DNA of 64,000 bases. It comes from Pseudorhodobacter sp. PARRP1. Lineage in GTDB: Bacteria; Pseudomonadota; Alphaproteobacteria; Rhodobacterales; Rhodobacteraceae. Location of the stretch: assembly GCA_002256245.1 (NCBI GenBank), contig NKIU01000010.1, positions 62,001-126,000 of the forward strand, read 5' to 3'. The translations under genes were made by a program, and so were the position numbers. Position 1 is the stretch's first letter. Each line of letters opens with the position of its first letter. The notes under the pieces were generated by a model that saw only the letters and a list, made by a program, of their open reading frames with translations, made no database searches and was not told where the DNA came from. Positions 42,999-52,700 of this stretch are shown here, piece by piece.

Positions 42999-43835
42999 AT
43001 GGATATACAACTCGCCTCCCGCGCTTTTGCCACGCTTGGCCATCCCGGCCGCCTTTCGGTTTATCGGCTGTTGATGCGCTTTGCGCCCAAGGGCGTGCGC
43101 CCGACCGAGATCGCCGAGGCCCTGGGGCTGAAGCAGAACACGCTGTCGCATCACCTGTCGGACCTGACCTCATCAGGCTTGGTGGCGGTCGAGCGCGAGG
43201 GGCGGTCGCTGTTCTATTCGGTCGATCTGGGCCAGGCCGAGGGCCTGCTTGGCTATCTCGCACTCGATGTCGGGCGGGCGCGGCCCGACCTGCTTTCGCC
43301 GCTTCTTTGCGCAGGTCCGGAGGATGTCATGCAAGACACGGGTTTCAACGTGCTGTTCATTTGCTCGGGCAACTCTGCCCGTTCGATCTTTGCCGAGGCG
43401 CTGCTGCGCGATCTGGGCAAGGGGCGGTTCAAGGCCTTTTCGGCGGGCACGCGGCCCGGCAGCAGCCTGAACGATTTCGCCTTGCAGGTGCTGGAGCGCA
43501 ACGGCCATGCGACCTCAGACATGCGCGCCAAGCACATCGCGGAATTCCAAGGGCCCGGCGCGGTGGTGATGGATTTCGTTTTCACCGTATGTGACGCCTC
43601 GGCGGCCGAAGAATGCCCGCCTTGGCCGGGTCAGCCGATCACCGGTCATTGGGGCCTGCCCGACCCGGTCAAGGCGGTTGGCACCGATGCCGAGAAGGCG
43701 CTGGTTTTTGCCCAGACCTATGCAGCGCTGCGCCGCCGGATCGCGGCTTTCGTCGAATTGCCCTTTGCGGAACTGAACCGCATTTCCCTTCAGGCCCGCG
43801 TCGATGGCATCGACGCCGCCGCATCGAAAGGCTGA
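42999..43835 (+). CDS. ArsR regulator fused to ArsC-type arsenate reductase
   Basis: A 278-residue fusion. Residues about 1-100 are an ArsR winged helix (PTEIAEALGLKQNTLSHHLS, LVAVEREGRSLFYSVD). Residues about 115-265 are a low-molecular-weight phosphatase-fold arsenate reductase with the P-loop FICSGNSARS (CX5R). The usual ArsR arsenite-binding Cys pair in the DNA-binding helix is absent, so metal sensing may use other cysteines. It heads the ars operon; GAPDH follows 6 bp later. Confidence 0.88.
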   Translation: MDIQLASRAFATLGHPGRLSVYRLLMRFAPKGVRPTEIAEALGLKQNTLSHHLSDLTSSGLVAVEREGRSLFYSVDLGQAEGLLGYLALDVGRARPDLLSPLLCAGPEDVMQDTGFNVLFICSGNSARSIFAEALLRDLGKGRFKAFSAGTRPGSSLNDFALQVLERNGHATSDMRAKHIAEFQGPGAVVMDFVFTVCDASAAEECPPWPGQPITGHWGLPDPVKAVGTDAEKALVFAQTYAALRRRIAAFVELPFAELNRISLQARVDGIDAAASKG

Positions 43836-43841
43836 CCCCTC

Positions 43842-44849
43842 ATGCCCCGTATCGCCCTGAACGGCCTTGGCCGGATTGGAAAGCTTGTCCTGCGCGACCT
43901 GATCGACACGGGCGCGGGGGGCGAGATCGTGCTGCTGAATGATCCCGTGGGCGACGCCGATCAGCATGCCCTGCTGATGGAGTTTGACTCGGTTCATGGC
44001 CGCTGGCGGACGCCCGTCGCGGCCTCTGAAGGTGCGCTGGTCCTGAACGGTCAGACCATCCGCCTGACCCACGAAAAGACTATCGAGGCCCTGCCTCTCG
44101 CCGCACTGGGCGTTGATCTAGTCATCGACTGCACCGGCGTTTTCAAGACAGCGGCCAAGATCGCCCCCTATTACGCGGCGGGGGTCAAGAAGGTCGTGGT
44201 CAGCGCCCCTGTCAAGGATGGCGGCGCGCTGAACTTGGTTTACGGCGTGAACCATCACCTTTACGACGGCTCGCAGGCCTTGGTGACGGCGGCGTCCTGC
44301 ACGACGAATTGCCTCGCTCCGGTGGTCAAGGTGATCCATGAGGCCTTGGGCATAAAGCATGGCTCGATCACCACGATCCATGATGTGACCAACACGCAAA
44401 CCATCGTGGACCGCCCGGCCAAGGACATGCGCCGCGCGCGGTCTGCCCTGATGAACCTGATCCCGACGACGACAGGCTCTGCCACCGCCATCACGCTGAT
44501 CTATCCCGAACTGAAGGGCCGCTTGAACGGCCATGCCGTGCGGGTGCCGCTTTTGAATGCCTCGCTGACCGATTGCGTGTTCGAGGTCGAACGGGTGACC
44601 ACCAGCGAAGAGGTCAACGCGCTCTTCAAGGCCGCCGCAGAAGGGCCGCTGCAAGGCATCCTCGGCTATGAGACCCGGCCCCTGGTGTCGTGCGATTTCA
44701 CCAATGACCCGCGCTCTTCGGTGATCGACGCGCTATCGACCATGGTGATCAATGGCACGCAGGTGAAGATCTATGCCTGGTATGACAACGAATGGGGCTA
44801 TTCCTGCCGCTTGGCCGATATCACCCGCATGGTCGCGGGGTCGATGTGA
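43842..44849 (+). CDS. ArsJ-associated glyceraldehyde-3-phosphate dehydrogenase
   Basis: A 335-residue GAPDH with NAD site [10 protein letters not shown], the catalytic Cys in [15 protein letters not shown] (about 150), the active-site His in the TIHDVTNTQ segment and [11 protein letters not shown] at the end. Beside ArsJ, this enzyme forms 1-arseno-3-phosphoglycerate from arsenate and glyceraldehyde 3-phosphate, which ArsJ exports. Its TGA overlaps the GTG start of arsJ. Confidence 0.9.
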   Translation: MPRIALNGLGRIGKLVLRDLIDTGAGGEIVLLNDPVGDADQHALLMEFDSVHGRWRTPVAASEGALVLNGQTIRLTHEKTIEALPLAALGVDLVIDCTGVFKTAAKIAPYYAAGVKKVVVSAPVKDGGALNLVYGVNHHLYDGSQALVTAASCTTNCLAPVVKVIHEALGIKHGSITTIHDVTNTQTIVDRPAKDMRRARSALMNLIPTTTGSATAITLIYPELKGRLNGHAVRVPLLNASLTDCVFEVERVTTSEEVNALFKAAAEGPLQGILGYETRPLVSCDFTNDPRSSVIDALSTMVINGTQVKIYAWYDNEWGYSCRLADITRMVAGSM

Positions 44850-46084
44850 GCGCGCCCCTGCGGGCCTATGCGGCCGTCACGGCGGCCTATTGGGCCTTCA
44901 TGCTGTCGGACGGCGCCTTGCGGATGCTGGTTCTGTTGCATTTCAACGGGTTGGGCTTCACGCCCGTGCAACTAGCCTGGCTGTTCCTGCTGTATGAGTT
45001 GGCCGGGATCGTCACCAACCTTGCTGCCGGCTGGATCGCGGCGCGCTTCGGGCTGGCCGTGACGCTTTGGGCCGGGCTTTTGCTTCAGATCGCCGCTTTG
45101 ATCGGCTTGGCGCAGTTGGACCCGGGCTGGACCATCGCCCTGTCGGTCAGTTTTGTTATGGTCGTCCAAGGCCTGAGCGGCATCGCCAAGGATCTTGCCA
45201 AGATGTCCTCGAAATCGGCCGTCAAGCTTCTGGCCCCCAAGGGCGAGGTCTTTGGCTGGGTTGCGGCCCTGACCGGATCGAAGAACGCGGTCAAGGGCTT
45301 GGGCTTCTTCCTTGGCGCGGCGCTTTTGGCGCTGGTGGGGTTTCGCGGGGCGGTCTGGGGCATGGCGGGCGTCCTGGCGCTGATCCTTGGGGCGGTCTGG
45401 GCCTTCATGCCTGCCGGTCTTCCGATGGGGTCCAAAGAAGCCAAATTCTCGTCGGTCTGGTCGAAGGATGCCAAGATCAACCGGCTGAGCCTGGCGCGCA
45501 TGTTCCTGTTTGGCGCAAGGGATGTGTGGTTCGTGGTCGGCATCCCGGTCTATTTTCAGGCGATCCTGTCGGATGGCACGCCCGAGGGCCGCCGGCTGGC
45601 CTTTTTCCTGATCGGCGGCTTCATGGCGCTGTGGATCATCGCCTATGGCGCGGTGCAGGCCCTGGCGCCTCGCATCCTGAACGCCAAGGGCCGGACAGAG
45701 GCCGAGATCGTGGCCAAAGCCATCGCTTGGGCGGGGTGGCTGGTGCCGATCCCCTTTGCTCTGGCCCTCGCAGCATGGCTTGCGGGCACACCTGCGCCGT
45801 GGCTAAGCCTTGTCATCGTCGCGGGACTTCTGGCTTTTGGCTTTGTCTTCGCGGTCAATTCCTCGGTCCATTCCTACCTGATCCTGGCCTTTGCCAAGGA
45901 GGACCGCATAGCCCAAGACGTGGGGTTCTATTATATGGCCAACGCCGCAGGTCGCCTTTTGGGCACCTTGTTGTCAGGTGTCAGCTTCCAGGTCGGAGGC
46001 CTTCCGCTCTGCCTTGCCACCGCAGGCCTGATGGCCGCCCTGAATTGGCTTGCGGCCCTCAGGCTACGGCCCATAAAACCATGA
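44846..46084 (+). CDS. arsJ: ArsJ organoarsenical efflux MFS transporter
   Basis: A 412-residue MFS protein with about 12 helices. Characteristic ArsJ text: [53 protein letters not shown] and [14 protein letters not shown]. It exports 1-arseno-3-phosphoglycerate, which then decays outside, giving net arsenate efflux. The start GTG 44846 overlaps the GAPDH stop; a longer frame exists upstream inside GAPDH but lacks support. Confidence 0.9.
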   Translation: MSAPLRAYAAVTAAYWAFMLSDGALRMLVLLHFNGLGFTPVQLAWLFLLYELAGIVTNLAAGWIAARFGLAVTLWAGLLLQIAALIGLAQLDPGWTIALSVSFVMVVQGLSGIAKDLAKMSSKSAVKLLAPKGEVFGWVAALTGSKNAVKGLGFFLGAALLALVGFRGAVWGMAGVLALILGAVWAFMPAGLPMGSKEAKFSSVWSKDAKINRLSLARMFLFGARDVWFVVGIPVYFQAILSDGTPEGRRLAFFLIGGFMALWIIAYGAVQALAPRILNAKGRTEAEIVAKAIAWAGWLVPIPFALALAAWLAGTPAPWLSLVIVAGLLAFGFVFAVNSSVHSYLILAFAKEDRIAQDVGFYYMANAAGRLLGTLLSGVSFQVGGLPLCLATAGLMAALNWLAALRLRPIKP

Positions 46085-46213
46085 CCCCGTGATTGGCTTG
46101 GCGGCAAAGGTGGCATGGCCGCCCGGCGATCGCCCTTTTCTGCCGACCTGATGTTGCCGCAAGCTTGGCAGTTGGACCAGCAACTGGCCTTCTTAGCGTC
46201 CTGATTCCGGGGC

Positions 46214-47056
46214 TTGTGCAAAGCGGATTTGCGCGGCAAGACCGGACGGGACACGCGCATCATCGGAGGCCGGCACTTGCGGCGCTTTCTTCTGACATTC
46301 CTCGGCGGAGCCGTGATCGGGGCGCTTGGCGGCCTCATCGGTCTGGGCGGCGCAGAGTTTCGCCTGCCGCTTTTGATCGGCCTCTTTGGTTTTGCGGCGC
46401 TCGACGCGGTGATCCTCAACAAGGCCATGAGCCTTGTCGTCGTGGCTTCGGCACTTCCGTTTCGCGGGCAAACCATCCCCTGGGAGACCGTCGCCGCGCA
46501 TTGGCCCGCCGTCGTCAACCTGCTGGCCGGCAGCCTCGCAGGTGCCTGATTCGGCGCGGGTTGGGCGATAAGGCTGCGCAGTGCCGCGCTTTATCGCATC
46601 CTGGCCGGACTTCTGGTGATGATCGGGCTGGTCCTCTTGCTCGCCCATTCCCCCGAGGCCCGCACGCCGCTTCTGGACGGTGTGGCACAGGCCGCAGCCG
46701 GGGTTGTCGCGGGATTTGGCATCGGTGTCGTGGCCTCGTTGATGGGTGTCGCCGGTGGAGAGCTTTTGATCCCGACGCTGGTCCTGCTCTTTGCCGCCGA
46801 CATCAAGCTGGCGGGCTCGCTGTCGCTGATGGTCAGCCTGCCCACGATGATCGTGGGCTTTACCCGCTACAGCCGCGATCAAAGCTTTCAGGTGCTGGGC
46901 CGAAATTTGCCTTTCGTGCTGACCATGGCGGCCGGGTCCATCGTCGGAAGCTGGATCGGCAGCAGGCTTCTCGGCGTGGTGCCCGTGGCCGTCCTGATCC
47001 CGGGGCTAAGCCTCATCCTCTTCGTGTCCGCCGTCAAAGTCTGGCGCCACGAATAG
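46214..47056 (+). pseudogene. TauE/SafE family permease interrupted by one TGA
   Basis: The reading frame begins as a TauE/SafE protein (FLGGAVIGALGGLIGLGGAE) and stops at TGA 46547-46549 after LLAGSLAGA. It continues in the same frame as FGAGWAIRLRSAALYRILAG, through GVVASLMGVAGGELLIPTLV, to 47056. Homologues have Trp at the stop position (GAWFGAGW), so TGG to TGA is the simplest cause. Both halves are otherwise intact, indicating a recent loss. The family moves sulfite or organosulfur anions; its place after arsJ suggests an ars-operon accessory permease. Confidence 0.8.
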
Positions 47057-47979
47057 GTGCTTGGGCAATCCCGGGGAACAGGTTTTTGTGCGATACTTTG
47101 CGCCGGACCGCAGGTCTGTCTGCCTTACCCGCCAAATCCTCGGCTCTGCCGATAAAGCAATGCAACATCGACCACCGTTTCGGCGCTCAAAAATCCTATA
47201 GGGCGGAAAGCTGACATTCTCTTACTGACGTCCTGCATGCGCGACCGATTGGTAGCCGATTTTCGATAAGTCCGCTTCCTCGCCAATCGATCTACACGTT
47301 TCCAAGTTTGAATGGAGTTCTGTGTCAGATGTCAGTGGCAAGGCAACGTTGTCCGCTCTTCATTTCCGCGCGGAATGATCGGCACGCTTCATAGATTCGG
47401 TATACTGGTCATACGCGCAAAGCTCGAACTATCCCGCGTGCGGGTTGTCCGATAAGATGGCGGAGCTCTATGCGAGGAAATCGCCCCCCTAACTATGCTT
47501 TGGCTTTCCGTTCTGGCGCGTGACTTGGCGTTTACTTGGTATAATTTTTAACCAAATGCGGGCACCGATGAGTTCGGCCAACCTCTACTTTGATTGCGGC
47601 AATCCCGCATCTAACCGCTCCGTTGTGCCTCAATCCAATTGATTATTTCCACTTTTGCTGCTGACTAGCCGTCCTTGACGCGTGCGCCGATCATGCAAGC
47701 GACGTGGCCCGTGCTTCTTGTGATGGGCAGCGGCCATGGCGATCACGGCTGTCGTCAGACGGATATCTGGGATTAGCGCCTGACCTGCCGCTGCACGCCG
47801 TAAGCTCCTGCGTAGGGCGCCAGTGTCCTTCCTAAACCTGCGGTTTAGCTGCGTAAAAAGCATCGAGATAAGCCCTGCGTTGATTGACCCCCAAGCAACT
47901 GATGTGGCCAGCGTTCGGTGGATGCCGCGCTGTTGGCACCCCCGCACGCACGCAAACCATCCGCTTGGAGGAACTTTGA
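47057..47979. other. Long intergenic stretch between ars operon and RTX gene
   Basis: No supported gene over 920 bp; a leftward frame at 47630-48100 is not protein-like. Composition is more AT-rich and irregular than the flanks. TATAAT occurs at 47540 without a good -35. GGAGGA lies about 8 nt before the RTX start. The stretch probably carries regulatory sequence for the RTX gene, or the scar of a lost gene. Confidence 0.4.
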
Positions 47980-49380
47980 ATGACCACACCAATCGACGGC
48001 ACCGCCGGAAACGACGTTTTGACAGGCACCTTGGGGGCCGATCTGATCCTGGGCTATGCGGGCAACGACCGGCTTGTGGGTTTGGCTGGTGATGACACAT
48101 TGGACGGTGGTGCGGGCACCAATCAGATCGACGCGGGCGATGGCAATGACGTGATCATCCTGGACGGCACCGCAGTGAATGGGCCGCTGCGCAGCCCGGC
48201 AACCGGGATTGATGGCGGTGCGGGCATTGATACGATCCGGTTCGCAGGCGCGATGAGTGATTTTCATATCGTGCAGATCGCAGGAGGCTGGTTGCAAATC
48301 GACGACCTAGTGAACGGTGGGCGCACGCTTGCCGTGAGTGTCGAGCATTTGAAGTTTACCGACACCGATGTCTGGCTGGGCACTGCGAACGCGGCCCCAG
48401 TCGTTACGGGCGACGTCGTTGCCCTGGTCACCGAGGGCACCGGGATTCTCTTGGTCGATGCTCTTGCCAACGCCAGTGACGCCGATGCCGGCACGATGCT
48501 GACGGTAACAGACCTGACTGCCATGCCCGACGGCGTCAGTTTTGACAGCCCGACTCAAAGCTTTGTTGTCGATGCCAATGCAGCCGCGTTCGATTTCCTG
48601 GCCGCAGGCGAGCAGTTGGCGCTTCGCATCGACTACGCTGTCACAGACGGCATGGCTGTGACGTCGGCCTCTGCTTTGGTCACTCTAACCGGCAGCAATG
48701 ACAGCGCGCAGATCTCAGGCGTGCAAACTGGGGCTGTGATCGAAGATGGCACGCAAACCGCAACCGGGCAGCTTGTGGTTCAGGACGCGGATCGTGGCGA
48801 GACAGGCTTTATCGCCACGACTGTTGCAGGCATTTATGGCACGCTGAACTTGGACGCCGCAGGGGCGTGGAGCTATGTGCTGAATAATGATGCGCTTGCA
48901 GTGCAGGCTTTAAGCGCGGGCCAGTTGGTGCAAGAGCAGCTGACAATCAACAGCCTGGACGGCACCGCAGCGCAGATCAGCCTGACGGTGGCGGGCGCCG
49001 CAGATGCCAGCCTGATCGTGGGGACAGATGGCAACAATCGGCTGATGGGCACCAAAGCGGGTGAGCATATCTACGGCTTGGGCGGCGCGGATCGGCTGAA
49101 CGGCGGCGCTGGCGACGATGTGCTGTCAGGCGGCGCGGGCGCGGATGTCTTTGTATTCACCGGGCGTTTTGGCCATGATGTCATCACCGACTTTGAGGTC
49201 AATGTCGCGCGTGAGGTCATCGACTTGTCGCAGATGAGCGGCTTGCATGGATATAGCGACCTGCGCGCACATCATATGACCGAGGTGGATGGCAGCACGG
49301 TGCTAAGCTTTGGGGCGCACGACATCACCCTGCAAGGTGTCGCAATGTCCAGTCTTACGGCCAGTGACTTCCTGTTCTGA
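47980..49380 (+). CDS. RTX calcium-binding protein with VCBS-like domain
   Basis: A 466-residue secreted protein, with no Sec signal. The N-terminus has glycine-rich RTX nonapeptides (GNDVLTGTLGADLILGYAGN). An Ig-like/VCBS region follows at about 230-340 (ATGQLVVQDADRGETGF, YGTLNLDAAGAWSYVL). A second RTX block (GGADRLNGGAGDDVLSGGAG) is followed by a C-terminal type I secretion segment ending SSLTASDFLF. RTX proteins leave the cell through a type I system and fold on binding Ca2+ outside. No secretion genes lie in the window. A terminator follows. Confidence 0.86.
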   Translation: MTTPIDGTAGNDVLTGTLGADLILGYAGNDRLVGLAGDDTLDGGAGTNQIDAGDGNDVIILDGTAVNGPLRSPATGIDGGAGIDTIRFAGAMSDFHIVQIAGGWLQIDDLVNGGRTLAVSVEHLKFTDTDVWLGTANAAPVVTGDVVALVTEGTGILLVDALANASDADAGTMLTVTDLTAMPDGVSFDSPTQSFVVDANAAAFDFLAAGEQLALRIDYAVTDGMAVTSASALVTLTGSNDSAQISGVQTGAVIEDGTQTATGQLVVQDADRGETGFIATTVAGIYGTLNLDAAGAWSYVLNNDALAVQALSAGQLVQEQLTINSLDGTAAQISLTVAGAADASLIVGTDGNNRLMGTKAGEHIYGLGGADRLNGGAGDDVLSGGAGADVFVFTGRFGHDVITDFEVNVAREVIDLSQMSGLHGYSDLRAHHMTEVDGSTVLSFGAHDITLQGVAMSSLTASDFLF

Positions 49381-49432
49381 CGCTGAAGTTTCCGCGCGCA
49401 TTGCCTGCGCAGACACTTTCTCTAAACACCGG

Positions 49433-49459
49433 ATTGGCGCCCAATGGGCGCCAATTTGT
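49433..49459 (+). terminator. Strong terminator after the first RTX gene
   Basis: ATTGGCGCCCA and TGGGCGCCAAT are exact inverted repeats separated by one base, followed by TTGTTG. The rest of the gap to 49768 holds no supported gene and probably carries the promoter of the large RTX gene. Confidence 0.7.
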
Positions 49460-49768
49460 TGTCAGCTGATCCGCCGTGCGGTGCCCACATTTTTGCGGCT
49501 TCCTGATCAAGCTTGCGGGTTGCCAATCAGGTCTGCTTCAATGCTGCCTTATGCTGCGAATTCGCGCGATAAGCGTCTGCTTATGAACGCTCCGTAGGTG
49601 AACGGCATGGGTAGTTCACTTGTGCTACGGCTATCAACCAGAGGGATATCTGCCCATTACATGTCTCGGGTTGATTGACTGAAAAGCCTTGCTCACATGT
49701 CTGTGATGGGACACGCAAGCGCCTGTTTCCCGCGCCTGCATTGGTTTTCCTCTTTGACAGGTGCGCAC

Positions 49769-52700
49769 ATGCCCATTCCAAACACGAAGATTTTTCTTGG
49801 CTCGACGATCCTGGCAGGCGGCGGGTTTAAGCTTTTGCCAAACACCGCCGGAGACTTTCGCACGCCGCTCAGTGGGTTGTCTGCCCCGGCTTGGATGGCA
49901 TCAGTCGGCGACCTGAACGGCGACGGCATCGCGGATATCGCAATCGGTGCTTCCGGGGATGACGACAAGTTGCTGGATGCCGGGCGGATATTCGTCACGA
50001 TGGGCGGTCTTGTTGCGGGGGGCAGCACAAATATTGCCACCAACTCTTGGATCATCGACGGCGTGAATGCGGGCGATCTGGCGGGATTTTCGATTGCGGG
50101 CAGCGCGGATCTGAACGGCGACGGGCTGGGAGAGTTATTGATCGGCGCACCCGGCCAAGATGTCGGCGTGCAGGCGGATGCCGGGGTGACTTATGTCGCC
50201 TTTGGGCAGTCGACGGCGGGCGGACTGGACTTGCAGGATCTGTTCACCGCCGGAGGTGGTGGCTACGCTGTGAAAGGCCAAAGCGCTGGCGATGCTGCGG
50301 GTTATACGGTTCTGTCGGTGGGCGACATGAACGGCGATGGGCGTGCCGATATGCTGGTAGGGGCGCCGGGGCAGGATGCCGGGGGGGCGAACGCGGGGGC
50401 GGCCTATGTCGTGTGGGGCAAGTCCAGCGCGTCAAATGTGCTGTTGAACTCGGTGGCCAACGGGATTGGCGGTTTCAAGATCAACGGTGCGGCGGCGGGC
50501 GATGCCATCGGGTCCGAGCTGGCGGTTCTGGCAGATCAGAACGGCGATGGCCGGGCCGAAATTCTGATTGGCGCGCGGACGGCGGCGGGCGGTGCGGGCG
50601 CGGTCTATGTGGTGGACGGCAAGGCTACGGGTGCTACGGTCGATCTGAACGCGGTGGCGGGGGGCACTGGCGGCTATATGATCAGTGGCGCTGCCGGATC
50701 GCAGGCCGGAACCTCGGTCGGCTCGGCGGGTGATGTGAATGGCGACGGGCGTGACGACATCCTGATCGGCGCTGCGGGGACGAACAGCGCTTATGTGGTT
50801 TATGGCAAGGCCGATCACACCAATGTTGACCTTTCGGCGGCCTTTAACGGGTTTCAGATTATCGCAGAGGCTGCGGGCGATCTGGCCAACCTGGTCGTCA
50901 CGGGCGGCGTCGATCTTAACCGTGATGGCATCGACGATCTGGTGATCGGGGCCTCTGCCAATGCTGAAGGCGGCGCAAATGCGGGCGCGGTCTATGTGGT
51001 ATGGGGTGGCGCGGGCAATGGTCCGGTTGACCTGTCTGCCGTGGCGCAGGGGTTTGGCGGGGCCAAGATCGTGGGTACGGCGGGCAGTCTTTTGGGCAGC
51101 AGTCTGGCCATTGGCGGTGATATGAATGGCGACGGAGTGGCCGACCTGATCCTTGGGGCTCCTGGGGTTGGTGAAAGCGTGCAGGTGCTTTACACCCCGC
51201 TCAGCTGGCAGCCAGATGTCAACATCTACGGCACCAACGGCGCGGATATCATGCAGGCGGGCTTTGGCGGCATGCATCAGATCGGGGCTGGCAATGATGC
51301 GATCATGGCCTTGGCTGGCAATGATCTTGTCGACAGCGGCGCGGGCAATGACATGGTCGAGGGCGGTGCCGGGGCTGATACACTGATCGGCGGCCTGGGC
51401 GATGACAGCCTTGATGGTGGCACCGGGGCGGACAGCCTGACGGGTGGTGTCGGCAATGACGCTTATGTCGTGGACAATCTGGGCGATGTGGTGGTCGAAC
51501 TGGCAGGCGAGGGTCGCGATACCGTCTACGCCTCGGTCAGCCATACACTGGCAGCCGAGGTTGAAAACCTGATCCTGACGGGCCTGTCGCTGTCGGGCAC
51601 TGGCAACGCCTTGGATAACGCAATCTCTGGCACCGGCGGCGCCGATACGCTGGATGGCGGTTTGGGGGCCGATACGCTGACGGGCGGCTTTGGCAATGAC
51701 ACATTCATTGTGGATAATCTGGGCGACCGGATTGTCGAGACGGTGACAGGCGGGATTGACACCGTGATCAGCTCTGTCGACCTGACACTTGGCCAATATG
51801 TCGAGAACCTGACCCTGACCGGATCGGCGCATATCGGCACCGGCAACAATGACGGCAACATCCTGACTGGCGGCGCGGGCAATGACAGCCTGAACGGCTT
51901 GGGCGGCATTGACCGCCTGATCGGTGGCGCGGGCGATGACACCTATACGGTTGATACGGCGCTTGATCAGGTGGTCGAATTGGCAGGTGGCGGTACGGAT
52001 ACGGTGTTGTCCTCGGCCACGGGCTACGTGCTATCGGCCAATCTGGAGAATCTGACGCTGCTTGGCACCGCTCTGACGGGTCTTGGCAATGCGCTGAACA
52101 ACGTGATCACCGGCGATGATCTGGGCAATACTTTGGACGGTGGGATTGGGGCCGATACGCTGGTTGGCGGCTTGGGCAATGACACTTATGTCGTTGATAA
52201 TGCCTTGGATGTGGTGATCGAGATTGCGGGCGGTGGTGTTGATACCGTCACGGCCAGCGTGAATTATACGCTTGGCGCGGGCGAGATCGAGAACCTGACC
52301 CTGACGGGTAGTGCGCGCGCAGGTACGGGCAACAGTGCGGGCAATCTGATCACGGGCACCGCAGGCGATGACCGTCTGGATGGTGGGGCCGGGGTCGATA
52401 CCATGGTCGGCGGTGCCGGGCACGACACCTATGTCGTTGATAACGCGGGCGATGTGATCACCGAAGCGCTGAACGCCGGGACTGACACGGTCGAGACGTC
52501 GATCAGCTATGTTCTGGGTGACAATCTGGAAGACCTGATGCTGACCGCAGCCGGGCTGACTGGCACGGGCAACGCTCTGGACAACACGCTGACCGGATCG
52601 GCAGGCAGCGACACGCTTTTCGGGATGGACGGCAATGACGTGCTGGACGGCGGCGCAGGGTCCGATCATCTGGAGGGCGGTGCGGGTGATGACATCTATG

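Noticed and set aside
47630-48100. Leftward frame of 156 codons before the first RTX gene
   Set aside because: Composition is Arg/Cys/His-rich without hydrophobic core patterns, and it overlaps the RTX start.
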